Source: Prostheceraeus crozeri | Taxonomy: Eukaryota; Platyhelminthes; Polycladida; Euryleptidae | Reading direction: 5' to 3' | Length of the DNA: 64,000 nt | NCBI GenBank assembly: GCA_907163375.1 | Contig: CAJQUW010013629.1 | Coordinates: forward strand, 154,791 to 218,790 | Shown: positions 23,701 through 35,341 of the stretch, piece by piece | Layout of the letters: every line of letters begins with the position of its first letter | Numbering within the stretch: position 1 is the stretch's first letter | The notes under the pieces: generated by a model | The model's database searches: none | What the model saw: only the letters and a program-made list of their open reading frames with translations | Told to the model about the DNA's origin: nothing | Made by a program: the position numbers and the translations under genes

Positions 23701-26410
23701 CCGTGGCAGCGCATTACTGGTCCATTTTTATTTTGTACTGTGATGTCATCCCTGAAACCAGCATGTTTTGATTGACGTGTAATCAGGCATCCCGACGATG
23801 AAAACGTGCTCCGCTTTTAAAGGACAATGATGACGAACTGCAAGTTGGTCTCGACAATATCATTTGATAATCTGATAATCACTTGATAATCACTTGATAA
23901 TGCTGGTTTGAAGTTGAATTTTACCAAGTGTTCTGAAGCGAATTTTATTATGAAGAGAGATCTTCACTGTTCTGATGTTCATGAACACTCTGGCATTGCC
24001 GTTAAGACAACGGAGATACAATAGGTATTCAGTTGCAACAGAAACAACGTGGATCATCCGATAGCGCAGAAATCGGCCCAATTCTACAAGCACATGAGTC
24101 AAGAAGGTTAGATGTCTGCGTTTGATGTAGTCGATATGAAGTATGACAGAAATGTGGCTGATAAACTGTTCATGAGCTCTATGATCAAAGAAACTACAAA
24201 GAACTGAACAAGTGGACAAAGTAGCACTTTTCATGCCAATACAAGACTCCAACACTTTGATTGCCCGACCGCACTCGCCTGACCCACGAATCGGACCGAA
24301 GTCCGCGGTGGAGACGAGCTCGTACTAGGCCACGCTGACGATTCAAAAGGAATGCGAGTGATGTCAGAAGTCATCTCTAAGTGACATCGACAGTTTATTA
24401 TCATATTATTATTGACAGAATACTACCACCATTCATGTTGCAGCGAGACAGCTTATTAGATCATAGATACAGCTATCTACATGCATTAATTGTATTATAC
24501 TGCGCATGCTCAATTGCGTAGGTATACACAAATCCCATAGATATTTAGTGACTCCATAGCAAGACTATTTAGATAAGCACATATTCTTGCATGCACAAAT
24601 CTTCTGGAAATATAAGAGCAAAGGTAGCAAGTAAGCATTCGTGCGATCTATAATAATGGCATATTATGCATGTTTACATTATGTACATTGTAAAATGATG
24701 AGACCATTCAACTTACCATTCTCTCATAGTAATACATAGCTTGATATTCTTTATTCACTTGCGCATTAATTTGCTTGAAAACTGTTTCGTTGGTATTTTG
24801 TCTGATGTCTAAAACAGAATAAATGATAATAAATACATGATGAATTCTATAGTTTTGTTCATAGATTCAATGTTCCAAAATACAGCAGTTTCACACAACA
24901 AAATTGCATTTGAATACAAATGGAGCCTCAATAGCGTCAGGGTGCCCTGATCACAAAATGATATTCTCAGATTTATATATTATTATATCTTATTATATAT
25001 TATTATATATATATATCAGATTTATATTAGGTAAGACACGTTTTATTGATTGACGTTGCGAACTAAGCAGCAGATGGTGAATGTGAGATAGACAATTCTT
25101 ATTTCAAAGTCAATTCGACTTCTTATTTCAATTCCATTCCGACAAGACAGCTTCCGTATCACCTGTGTGATGTATTTCGGTCATTCTTGATTATTGTTCT
25201 AGCCTCAGTACGCCATTTCAGCTCGTCAGATCAGGGCTCATTATGATCTGCTATAAATCAGTTCAGTATCTATTCAACAAGGGTTCCAGTAAGTATTCAT
25301 TTCAACTGACAGACTTATTCATAGAAACCCGACTTTACCCTTTGCGATAGTTAGTGGGATTACAATGAGACAATAGCTGCTTGTTGATGTCAATTTCAAC
25401 TGATCGGATTTGACACCGATCCGTCTTCAAATAATCAAAACGTGTTGCACCTACTGTTCGGTCCTGTCTCGTTTCGGTATTGATATTCATAGCAATTTCA
25501 TTTGGGATTAATATCTCTGTGTGATGATTGAGGTTTCATTTCTAGTGTTTGTAGATATCTTTGGTATTGACTAATTTTTGTGTATTTGTTTAGTGCATGG
25601 GTACTGGTCTCGTGCCAGTGAATGGCTATGATCTTATTGAGTTTGAACTGTAGATATTTTGGTTGGTTAAGTATGTCATGTAATCTAAGTTTGTAATATA
25701 ATTTGGCTTGCTGGTAGCTTGGTGGTTTTTAACCTTGGGTGGTAACACCTACAATAAATTCTGTGAAATTCACTTTGTGATCAGGACACTATGCTCTTTG
25801 TCTGCAACAATAACATCGGTTGTCATGACGTTTTCATTATCTTTGACAGATAATCGGGCAAGCTAGCGGTTACGACGGATGTCGCATTTCTGCCTGCTGA
25901 TGGAGAATTCTGCCGAATATAATGACAGATCTCATCTTGAGTTTTTGTAAGTGTATCAAAAGAGCAACTCGTCCAGAAAGCCTATGAAGTCGTGGAATCA
26001 AATATTAGCCGGCGTTCATGTTTTGCAAACAATTTTGATCTATAGGTTTAATTGTTCACTGCATTCATTGCAATTGTAGCATACTCGTATGACGCATGGC
26101 GAGAATCACATTCGTTGAACATCCTTGCTGCAAGCTGGGAATACTGAAAGTCGATATCTTAATGCGCGTAGCGGCACATGAGTCCACCGAAGAAACTCTC
26201 TAAAATTGACTTACCCATATAAAGCTTGGTAGGTGCCTCGCGTTTCACTCTTTGACTTATAGGCGCTTTTCCCTTGATATTTGCTGTCAAATATTCTCGA
26301 AAATTTCTGTTTAGGAAATCAGTCCCTTCATCTTCGCTCCAATCGGTTTCATTATAAAATTCTAAAAGCGATAGAATCATAATCATAACAGAAGTTGCGA
26401 TTTGAGCCAT
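17622..26410 (-). CDS. ferritin, H-type, five exons, with N-terminal leader
   Basis: Ferritin stores iron in a 24-subunit shell and oxidises Fe(II) at a di-iron centre. Exons: 26215-26410, 24717-24808, 20743-20895, 18934-19251 and 17622-17771; phases agree at all joins. Ferroxidase residues are all present: Glu and Tyr in NKEYQAMYYY (helix A), EExxH in NEELEHAR (helix B), Glu in AIKLEMDL (helix C), Gln in NYLDEQVK (helix D). Exon 1 encodes a hydrophobic leader (VMIMILSLL) and ends with the furin-type RVKR, so the product may enter the secretory pathway and be processed. Oddities: a 188-bp block splits helix C between LNE and SLLKLHK, and one extra T lies in a T run just after. Without both it would be an ordinary ferritin. 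The last 5-exon boundary matches the vertebrate exon 3/4 boundary. Introns hold repeats. It could be a decaying gene, or the length errors could be sequencing errors in homopolymers. Confidence 0.85.
17976..18003 (+). repeat. (CT)n microsatellite
   Basis: CT dinucleotide run with one TAT interruption, in ferritin intron 4. Confidence 0.9.
18660..18750 (+). other. possible terminal exon on the opposite strand in ferritin intron 4
   Basis: A strong polypyrimidine tract and TTTTTTTTCAG precede an open stretch encoding ELTDSKSVTCDFAMPLDLTE and a few more residues, then TGA. The composition looks coding, but I recognise no family and see no upstream exon. Confidence 0.2.
18934..19251 (-). CDS. 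ferritin exon 4 (helix C, interrupted)
   Basis: Acceptor TTTTCAG at 19252; donor GAT|GTGAGT at 18933. First 81 bp encode helix C up to KLEMDLNE. Then comes the 188-bp block (18983-19170), then 49 bp that resume ferritin as SLLKLHK and, after one surplus T, FAAKHTDPD. The surplus T shifts the frame relative to exon 5. Confidence 0.75.
18983..19170 (-). other. 188-bp GC-rich block inside ferritin helix C
   Basis: Lies between codons that are adjacent in other ferritins. It has no GT-AG ends (begins GGCGTACC, ends CGGCA on the minus strand), so it is not an ordinary intron. On the minus strand it encodes a basic, Arg/Gly/Asp-rich low-complexity stretch that stops after a G7 run. Its 3' half is strongly G/C-skewed. 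Confidence 0.7.
20246..20515. repeat. minisatellite with 104-bp period
   Basis: About 2.5 copies of a GC-rich unit. CAGGTTCAAGG recurs at 20290 and 20394 and AGGTTGGCAGG at 20308 and 20412, giving a 104-bp period; shorter ATTCGGGTTCG words recur within each unit. It lies in ferritin intron 3 and stands out by GC content. Confidence 0.75.
20743..20895 (-). CDS. ferritin exon 3 (helix B)
   Basis: Exactly 51 codons between a CTTTCAG acceptor and an AAT|GTAAGT donor. Encodes the helix B pattern FGKFFKNMANEELEHARKF with the EExxH ligand set, then the NARGE loop. Confidence 0.9.
22890..24010 (+). pseudogene. LINE reverse transcriptase relic (same family as copy A, copy B)
   Basis: Plus-strand blocks in several frames: an NFWQSKHFAGTHINPQATHD-like entry (near 22915), MKKSPSFDGLLSW (23145), LDYSIAFDHLPSGT (near 23530), SIGVPWQRITGPFLFC followed by SSLKPAC (near 23690), and LKDNDDELQVGLDNI (near 23820). 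These are the usual LINE RT segments in order, heavily decayed. It lies inside the ferritin gene's intron 2 in the opposite orientation. Confidence 0.65.
24220..24342 (-). repeat. tRNA-type SINE, copy B
   Basis: On the minus strand GTGGCCTAGTA (A box) and GGTCCGATTCG (a B box with two changes) are spaced as in copy A at 14185-14312, and the sequence after the B box is shared. It lies in ferritin intron 2. Confidence 0.5.
24717..24808 (-). CDS. ferritin exon 2 (helix A)
   Basis: Between a TTTTAG acceptor and an ATG|GTAAGT donor. Encodes DIRQNTNETVFKQINAQV followed by NKEYQAMYYYERM, aligning with ferritin helix A including the metal-ligand Glu and the conserved Tyr. Confidence 0.85.
24975..25025. 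repeat. TAT/AT-rich simple repeat
   Basis: Runs of TATTATAT and (TA)n in ferritin intron 1. Confidence 0.8.
26215..26410 (-). CDS. ferritin exon 1 (leader and propeptide)
   Basis: Starts at the Met of MAQIATSV; the frame is also open upstream to another Met at 26515, so the start is uncertain. Encodes a hydrophobic segment, an acidic stretch (ETDWSEDEG) and a basic end with RVKR. Donor is G|GTAAGT at 26214, phase 1, which agrees with exon 2. Confidence 0.7.
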
Positions 26411-26529
26411 ACGCAATGCGACCACAGGAATCTCATTAATGGATAAGTCACTGATATTTTTCTCAAGATTTCTTTGATATCGAACTGAGTTATGGTGATT
26501 GAAATTTCCATTCATTGCCTAGTTGAATA

Positions 26530-28890
26530 GTTGGACTTGTGTTAACCTAATGGTCGCCTCTTTCAGAATCACTATAAAGCCGAATTGTCGTGAATATTCT
26601 CTGGTGCTCAAATATTATACAGAAAGATCGTACCGTCCAAACATGAGCTGTAATATATTAGGAATTGGAATCTTCCAATGCCATCATTAGTATACAAGGT
26701 GCTGCCTAGCTCACGGACTGGTTTCTTTAAGGTGCTTCTATAAGATATATTGCCGGATTCTTCACCTAACCTACCAATAAAGTACCGTGCATCAAAGAGC
26801 ATCCCAAAGCCTGACAACCAGGTCTTCTCCATGTCGTCATCTTTGCTTCGACCCTGCTACCAACCTTCAGAACTTCAAATGTGTGAATGAGCATTAGCTA
26901 ACACAAAGGAAAACATGCTTTCAGAATTTACTGCTGAAGACCATTTTGATTGTTTTTTATAATGTCAAGCATTTAATAAGTCTGAGCATTAAATTAATGG
27001 TACCCCATCGAATTGTTAATTTAAGAAACATTGCCTCCGTAAGGCTGTTATGACACGGATGATTTGTAAAATACTGATCCTTCTGTTTTGCCATCATGAA
27101 CAGTCAATGCCGTAATAATTTCTCCAACTTGTAAAAATTTGCATATCTCACATTTGGTAGTGAGTCGCAACTCGAGTTCATTTTACAAAATCGAAACTGA
27201 ATGCACAATGGGATATCATTAATACCTGCTCTATCTAATATAATATAATAATAATAATAGGCATTTATTGAAGTATAGACAGCTGTGGCTGATCATAATA
27301 CATACAAGAAGACAAAGGCATGTAAAAAGACATTAGTTAAGTTAAGTCATACATCCACGTCCTTATCGTTAGATTCCTCAAATTATGAGGCAGAAATATC
27401 ACGAGACAAGAAAAGTCGCGCCACTATACGATCTTGAACTGTCTTTTATCTTCTATCTGGATTATCTCTTCTGAATATATGATAGGCATTGTTGACGTTG
27501 GAAGTCCAAAGTTAATAGTGTAAATCGGAATTAATTGTATTGCTTTCTCTTTTTCTTTTTGAGTCTATTTCATACATTTTTTGATGACTGAGCTCTTCCT
27601 TTCTGAATGACTTGAATGGCTAGTGCTTTGACAATGACGCTGTACATTTTTGATCTTACGAATAAAAATCTGTCTTCTAATTGATCTTTCTAATCCAAAA
27701 CATCCAAGATAGCAAACAAATTTCACGCAGCATTTCTGGGTGTATGTTATGCGTTACTCAGATCATATCCATGCACAGATAGACGGAGACTCATAGATAT
27801 GCAAGATGGTAAAGCAGCTTGCGAGCTACATGCACAGATTGCAGAGTCGCAGAGCTATCCAACCTTCTACCTTGAGGGCAGCCGATCGAATATACTTACT
27901 CTATGGTCAAGATCTCGTGCACAAGGAGTTCGTGGAAGACAGTGATATTGTGAGTGTTCAGCAAAGTGTGTTGGACCCCCTTATTTCACTAATCCAGGGA
28001 TTTTGACCACGCATCCACCCCTCTCATTTTTCATTATCAAGCCCAGTGCCGGTTAGGCTCTCACTAATACCAGTTTTATTCTGACTTGATGCTCTTTTGC
28101 TACACAATCATGCACACGTGTCAGTTTCATTTTAGGTTTATTGTAAGAAATTTTACCACAAACTTCTACATCTACATGTACATGTGTGAAAGAATGAGAA
28201 ATTCTGAAGTAACTTTTAGTTTTCCATCTTAACTTATTTCAATACAGCGATTCTGAGCTAGTGTTGTTCAACAAAGTTTGATGCAAAATTAGACAAGTAA
28301 TGAAAAGTAAATTTCAGCATCTAATGCCTTCTGTTACTCAGTTAAAATTGATATCATAGAAAATTGCACAAAAATGTGTACAGCACTCATGTACAGTATA
28401 GTAAATAACATTTAATCAAAACAAAAAATATGAAAAGACAAGTTGTTATGAGGCTAGAGTGGAAAACTGGAAAAATATATAATTTTAGGTAAATTGCCAA
28501 AGAATAATGTAATTCTTCTCTGTCGCAATCATGCCTGACATATGTTTTTCAGGACCAAAGAAAATGCCTGACAACCGTGGGTTGATGTTGGAAAACCAAT
28601 ATTGCGCGCATTAATGTACCTGATATGCGCTAACTGTCACTGAAAGTAATACTTGACATTTTACTCTTTACTGAATGCATTTGTCTGTAGCATCCAACAT
28701 GAGGTCATTCTCGTATTCTGCGCTGTTCAGCTGTTTGTTCTTCACGCATGCTATTATCCCTAATTCTGTCATTGTCAATTCCATATAGCGTAATTTTATA
28801 TGAGCACAGCGATCTCAACTTCTGGAGCATTGAATATCACAGAAATCCAAATGCTACAAATTATTCCAACAGCACCATTCAAGTTTTAAA
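26530..28890. other. upstream of ferritin; no gene recognised
   Basis: The ferritin promoter should lie in the first part, but I see no convincing TATA box or iron-responsive element. A short plus-strand frame at 27806-28006 ends near a GTGAGT donor-like site and could be an exon, but matches nothing I know. A (TAA)n run lies near 27240. Confidence 0.3.
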
Positions 28891-28900
28891 GATATCTGGG

Positions 28901-29247
28901 CCGGATAAATCGAAGGGTTGTTAGAGCAAGCAGCGACTAATTCAGTCACTAACAGTAACAGTTACTGGATGTGTGTAAAACAAAGGGTTGTTTAGAGATT
29001 TTTTGGTTTGCACAGTTAGCTCTCCGTTAGCGAAGACAAGCGGAGTCTCTGATTGGCTGACGAACTGACCATTCAATGTCGTGGAAGGAGAGAAGGCACA
29101 GAAAATGTTAGCAAACAGTCGGATTTCAACAGCCACACTAAAAGAGCTTTTGATTTACGGTAAATGCTGATGGTTGTTAGTGAAACTCCGTTAAGTCACT
29201 TTTAGCTATCTAACGGAGTCTCACTAACAACCCTTCGATTTATCCGC
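28901..29247. mobile_element. MITE with ~25-bp terminal inverted repeats
   Basis: The left end GGATAAATCGAAGGGTTGTT (28904-28923) is inverted at the right end (29226-29245). Inside, CTCCGTTA/TAACGGAG words and GTTAGTGA/TCACTAAC words also repeat inverted. The total of about 345 bp with no coding capacity fits a non-autonomous DNA element. Confidence 0.65.
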
Positions 29248-30071
29248 CTCTGACCATTTAACTCTTTTATCAACGTTTAGGAAGACAAGTTTCCTCTTTC
29301 ATCTTCTCTCAGCCTCCCACCTCTCCTACTAGATACGCAGCTAGGCCTAGAAATCTCTAAATTAATTATGTCATAACTCATAACTAAATGCCGAGGTTTC
29401 AGCTGGCATAGGTTGAAGTTAGAAAAAGCATCTACCGAATCTATAGATCTATCGAATACATTCCATTTGTGGGAAGATGTAGCGAGAAATGAAAGGTTAA
29501 TCATAACTTAGAGAAGCTATGACTGAAATGAAATATAATGATATATGCATGCACAATCATTAAATTATGATGCCATTTTCTGGTATACTTCCTTTAGGTA
29601 ATATTTGCTGACTAATTACATAAAGATAATAGTCCCATTCTAGATATTAGATGTTGTCTTCATTCACTCAAAAGCGTCGAATAATTGAAGCTTAGCAATT
29701 AACGGTGGCTTTTTGGATGACTGGAATAATTCTTAAATCATTTAGATTTCTTAAATTTAATGTTTTTTAGACATCACATGTACTTTTAGGATATCTATAA
29801 TATTGATAAATGTTTGTACAGTCTCCGTAGCTGTCAGATCGCATGTAGCATAGAAACCTTCATCATACAAAACTAGTAATTTGTTTTACGAGATCAAACC
29901 GTGACCTACCGATTTCAAAATGTTCTATCCATGCTATTTAAATCGATGGTGCATTTTAATTCCATCCAGTTTCTTTTAATGATCAACTTTGTTTGAACTC
30001 AAACGTAAAATTACACAGATAATGGTTGGAATTAAAATGCATCTATTACACTGTAAACTTTCGAAAGCGAT

Positions 30072-30213
30072 GCACAAAACGAGAACAACAAAATGTACGA
30101 AAGTTGTTCGTTTCCATTCGCTACAAAAGCGATTGACTTTCCTATTGGGTTATCCGTGGTGTTTGAACACAACCAACAGTGCTATCGTACATTTTGCTGT
30201 TTTCGTTTTCTAA
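30072..30213. repeat. small inverted-repeat element
   Basis: AAAACGAGAACAACAAAATG near 30078 is inverted at 30190-30211 (CATTTTGCTGTTTTCGTTTT). The total of about 140 bp with imperfect inverted ends suggests a small MITE or a relic. Confidence 0.45.
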
Positions 30214-30559
30214 ATCGGCTTCATCAAAGTCAGTCAGCTTTCGTACTCTATACAGTTAAGAGGGTCTTTGGGCATGTGACATCAGATTTTGTATCATCCT
30301 CATTTCAGATTCAAGGATAAAATACATGGATTTGATCTTCCACTATTCTAACTGAGCAATTGTTCAATCATTCTTCAAAAACTAAGTACAGAACCGGAAG
30401 TTGGTACTTTTCGATCTGGCGCAAAATAGACCTACACTGTGAATCCCTGGATACGAAAATTTCATAAATTCTCGATTCTCGTACATTTACAAGGATTTGG
30501 TATGCTTTGTGTACGAATATTCCCAAATAGTATCCCAAAAAAAGAGAAAGTCAACTGGA

Positions 30560-32690
30560 GCCCTTTGAATAATGTTTTCTTACAATCAAAAATACTACAA
30601 CACCGTGAGAATTACGAAGCATATGTTGAGTTGCCCTCTCTCGATACAAAACTTAATTGTCTCAGATCTCAAAAAAACATCGATAGTACCATTGAAAACC
30701 TTATTCGTTCACATGAAGAGAAATTGTCTAAAAATGCTAAATCTAATCCCAAAGCGTTTTGGAGTTACGTCGGCCAGACTTTTAAGAAATCACCAAGTAT
30801 GTTTTCGACGATAAAGGACTTCAACGGTGAATGTATATTTGGTTCTCTTGAAATCGCCGAAGCATTCAATGACCTTTTCTGTTCACACTTCAACTGCCAG
30901 AATTATTCAATAAATAAACAATCGGAAGATGCCAGCAATGCAATTCCATGTCTTGAGTATATTTCATTCACTCCAATGAAAGTTCTTCAATTTATTCGTA
31001 ACTTGCCTTCGTCAGTCTCAACAGATAAAGACGGTATTTGCTATACTATTTTGAAAACAGGGAAATCTTCTCCTAGCTATAAAACTAGCATCTCTCTTTG
31101 AGTTATCAATGAATAGTGGATCATTACCTCAGTCATGGAACTCAGTAACTGTAACACCCATTTATAAATCAGGGGATAAATGTGACTTACACAACTACCG
31201 TCCTATTGGTGTGTCAAGCTGTGTTCTCAGACTAATGGAAAGAATGATCGCTGATGAGATGCATACGTTCATCGATCTTAATATGATTCTTAACAATACT
31301 CAACATGGCTTTATCCGTGGAGGATCAATTGAAACGGCTAACATTGTTTTTTACGACTTTGTCACTAAGAATCTGGATGCTGGTAAATGTGTTGATGTCA
31401 TTTATCTTGACTTTAGTCGAGCGTTTGATTCCGTGCCTCATGAATTATTGATATCTAAACTATTTATGTTTGGAATTCGTGGCAAACTTTTGAAATGGAT
31501 ATCGGCTTATCTTACACATCGCACTCAGTCGGTTATTATAAATGGAAAGTTATCACAACAAAGAAAAATCCTTAGTGGTGTTATCCAAGGTTCAGTACTT
31601 GGTCCCCTGTTATTTTCCTTGTTTATTAATGACATTGATCAGTGCATTGACGATGACATCATGATGATAAAATACGCGGATGATGTTAAAATGGCCGTCT
31701 CCTTCCGTTCGAATATTGAAGATAGTGGCTTGTCTGCGACTAAACTACAAAAAGCTATCAACTCCATAGAATGTTGGTCTGTAAAAAATGGTCTTTATCT
31801 CAACGTCACCAAGAGCAAATCTATTCAGTTTGGCATTAACAATCCTTTATTACAATATACTTGTTACGGAGTCGATATCGAAAGAGTTCATTGTTTCAAA
31901 GATTTGGGTATCATAGTAAACGAACCATTCTCCTTCGACATGCATGTTTCAAATATTGTATTAAAAGCTAACAGAATCCTTGGGATATTATCGAAAACTA
32001 TCAAGACGAAGACACCAGCTATCCTCCTTCCACTATATAAATCTTATGTTCGATCTATCTTAGAATATGGCAGTATACTTTGGTCACCTCACAAAATGAA
32101 ATCTGTACATCTTATCGAGCGAGTTCAAAGACGTTTTACGAAAATGTTTCCTAATCTTCGGCATCTGGAATACCAACAACGCTTAAGAAAACTGTCTTTA
32201 CTTTCATTGTCAGCTCGTCGTACTCGATATAAACTAATCTTTCTTTTCAAGGTTCTTAACCAAGCTACGACCATCCATCCTAGTGATCATTTTGTATTCT
32301 CCAATAGAGCTCAGCGAGGTAACCCTAGAAAGCTACTCATGCCTAACGTTCATCATAATTTTCGTTCTAATTTTTTTGTTGTTGATTGCATACATCACTG
32401 GAATAGCCTGACATTTGAAGAATCATCCGCAGGAACATTGCAACAGTTTAAAAAGAGTATAGAATCATATTTTGTACGTATAAACGTTTGGTGATATCTT
32501 CTTCACGACAATCTTCTTCCAACTTCCACCTCACTCCGATTGTATTCCTTCGTTCATTTCCACAATAGCATTTTCTGATTCACTTTTCATGTATTTGTCA
32601 ACCTAAAGTAATTGAGTTTTGACTTGTAATTGATTTTTGCATGAATCGACAAATATATATATTATTATTATTATTATTAATATTGTCTTC
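30560..32690 (+). mobile_element. LINE, 5'-truncated (CR1/Jockey-like RT)
   Basis: The first frame (30439-31101) carries the pre-RT region (NPKAFWSYVGQTFKKSPS). After a one-base frameshift near 31085 the frame 31109-32494 carries a full RT: LPQSWNSVTVTPIYKSGD, NYRPIGVSSCVLRLMERM, QHGFIRGGS, YLDFSRAFDSVPHELLISKL, SGVIQGSVLGPLLFSLFIND, KYADDVKMA (YADD active site), and the thumb region ending with LKKSIESYFV-like residues. The element copies itself by target-primed reverse transcription. The endonuclease is lost by 5' truncation. The tail is (TA)n(TTA)n at 32655-32685. Few lesions in 2 kb mean it is much younger than the relics at 12 and 23 kb. Confidence 0.85.
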
Positions 32691-32699
32691 CCTTCGCAT

Positions 32700-33800
32700 A
32701 GATTCTTATGAGTTTGGTAGAAAATGATACTAACAACTCCTGCTAATTAAATATATTTTGGTATCCATCGTTCGGATGTGCTTTGTAGTGAGAGATTGAA
32801 TGTGCACTATATTTCTTCACCCTAGATTCACACCATGCTTCAAATTGTAGAACTTATCGAAGTGCTATTCTGATAGCCTAACTGGTTAATAAACTTTCAA
32901 TAAAGTGACTTTCTCTGAGCCATCGTGACGAGCTTTCTCCAATGATACACGATGTGTTGAAATCGAGTCATCAGTTTTGGAGAAATGAAGAGGCGAAAAA
33001 CGCACAAAAAATGGACGCCTTCCGGTAAGGACCCCAGCAATCCGAGAGTAAAAACGAAAAAAAGAAGAAAAAAAGCGAATTTTTGAAAATCATGTGGCCA
33101 AAAATTTTGGTTGCTGCTGTTTGGACAAGCATAATCTCCTCACTGTTGCCTTTCTTGTTGAGAGGAACTTATTAGATAATCGGTGTATGATACTAGTACA
33201 TTTAATGATTATGCATTTTAATGATACATTTATATAATTTTAAATTCACGTGTCTCAGATGAGACATCTGATCGATGAAATTTACAGTTACAGAAATTTC
33301 ATATTGTTTGTATGTAATGCCCGACATGTTGTCATTTGCGATGGAAACCATCTAGTCGTCAAGTAAAATTCAATTTATATATCTACAATACTGCAATAAT
33401 AATATCACTGCTTTCTTCGTGTTGCATGCATTCATAAATTTAAATTATTATATGTTTATTTCTTAGAATCTATCATAATTCTTAAAAATGAGTAAATTTG
33501 ACTCCTTCGTAAGCTGCTGATATTGTTGGATAATAATTCAATTCAGACATAATTTTCATCAACTGAAGTTGCCAGGGAATTATTGGCAGATGATAGATAT
33601 ATTCCGCTGATTCAGTTGCTTCCACTTACTACTGCTGGAAAATGTCTTTTGATGTACTCGTAATTTATTTTTACATTCTTGACTTCTTATTTTATAAACT
33701 GCGACAAATATATTGGCGACTATCTTGATATTTTCGAATATCCTTGCATATTTTTCCTGAAAGACCCGTACAGCATGTACTCATCCGTAGAATTTCCTTT
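32700..33800. other. no gene recognised
   Basis: AT-rich sequence downstream of the secreted-protein gene's second exon. A purine-rich stretch (33030-33085) is the only compositional feature. Confidence 0.35.
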
Positions 33801-33822
33801 TCATAGTAGGCCTGCTTTTTGC

Positions 33823-34321
33823 TCACCCATTATGAGGCATTGTGAAGGCACAGAGCCAAACTTTGAAGCTATGGATAGGCAGACCCGTCATGCACTCGTT
33901 ACTCTCTATTGGCTGGGGAAAGCTCCCGTTAATGACAGTGATGGCACCTCCCAAGTAGGAGAGATTAGAGACCCAGACCTCCTGTCCCTCATCATATTCG
34001 CGGCCCTTAACCAACTGAACTATCCTATCACCTTTATTGATGTAACCTGCAGCCATTCTATGCTCGTATTGTACCGTACTGAAATCATAAAGATGAATCA
34101 AATCCTGAAATTTATTGCGCAGATCCAAGACCAACTATGAAGCTGATCAATTTCAAAACAGTAAAAAATGTTGATTCCATACAAAGCCAATACACAACAG
34201 AATTTCAATCAAATGACATGAAATTCATGTTCTGCTTACCGTAGGGATTATACTGATTTGCACACACTGCATATTGGAAAAGAACCAGTAGTCCAATACT
34301 GAGAATAATTCGATTTACCAT
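33823..34321 (-). CDS. predicted secreted protein of about 101 residues, two exons
   Basis: Exon 1 (34240-34321) starts MVNRIILSIGLLVLFQYA and ends VCANQYNPY with a G|GTAAGC donor: a textbook signal peptide with predicted cleavage after VCA. Exon 2 (33823-34046), after a CTGCAG acceptor in matching phase, encodes YINKGDRIVQLVKGREYDEG onwards and ends FTMPHNG and TGA. The mature part has two potential N-glycosylation sites (NLS, NGS) and only two Cys. The stop overlaps a donor-like GGTGAGC, so a further exon is possible. I do not recognise the family. The acceptor has a weak pyrimidine tract, so the exon 2 start is the least certain point. Confidence 0.55.
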
Positions 34322-34584
34322 TTTGAGCGATTATTCAATTTCAAGTAAATCCACCTGTGATATTTTATTAAGTTATAGCGTCGGTCCACGTTGCTGGAAT
34401 TAAGGTATTGGTAGCTGTATACAGAATCAGCATAAAATCAAACTGCACTTTGATTCGCTTAATCAGTTGCTCTAATTTTTATCGAAACAGCTGCTAATGA
34501 CTGCGATCGTTTCACAACGGTAGGTTCAGGTGATGTTGTTTCTTAGATTGATTAACGTTGTCAATTCGATTCCATAATACACCC

Positions 34585-34715
34585 GACTTTGTACAGATCC
34601 GCGAGAAAATAAGTCCGCGGACACTCGAGGGCCGGCCCACAACTGAAAGACGAGGGCGAGTCCCTCGAAAAGTCGTCAAAAAGTCGAGGGCTAGCCCTTG
34701 ACTTTCCAACAAAAA
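34585..34715 (+). repeat. GC-rich dispersed repeat, copy 1
   Basis: Begins CCGCGAGAAAATAAGTC and contains CGTCAAAAAGTCGAGGG and CTAGCCC. Related, inverted sequence lies at 50985-51225. Probably a non-autonomous DNA element; the ends are not resolved. Confidence 0.4.
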
Positions 34716-35341
34716 AAATGCCACCCTCCCTTGCGTTACTACTAAAAAGTACAACGCAAGATGGGTGTCAAGTGGTATAAATCTGAAAGCCACTGAACCT
34801 ACCTTAGATTTTTATTCACGCAGGTCGATAGTGTCACTCCACTAAGTGTTCCATGTACTAATAGAAAAATAATGACACTCTATTAGAACCGAAACATTCG
34901 GAGGCAGTGACGAGTTCCGCGAAGACTGAAGACCATAACGTCTGAAATATGAAAGAAGGTTCTCAGATTATGTAATATCATTAGAAATAGCCTATACATC
35001 ATTACAATTTTAGAAATTGTTTCCTTAGCTCTTGCTTCATCATTTCATGTTAATGTTTATAAGAAAATGATAATATCACTCAAACGGCATAATTGGATGA
35101 TCATATAACCCTGCAATTATAAAAAGGAAATATTTGTCTACAGAGAGGCGATCAGGAGTGTTATAGGCCAGCAAACTATCCCAAGCATATGAAACGGATT
35201 TCATTAGAAAATGTTGTTGGGTTGGCAATAAAATCTCACGAAGACAGACAGAAAAATTGATCGATCGACCAATATCAAATATTACCATTATGCATAGGAG
35301 GATATTATTACGTTCGAATTTATGTAATCCGCTCTGAGAGA

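Noticed and set aside
26440-26470. CAGTGA hexamer upstream of the ferritin start, a possible iron-responsive element
   Set aside because: The flanks do not form the required 5-bp upper stem with a bulged C, and the hexamer alone is common.
27806-28006. 66-residue plus-strand frame ending near GTGAGT, a possible exon
   Set aside because: No acceptor, neighbouring exon or recognised domain supports it.
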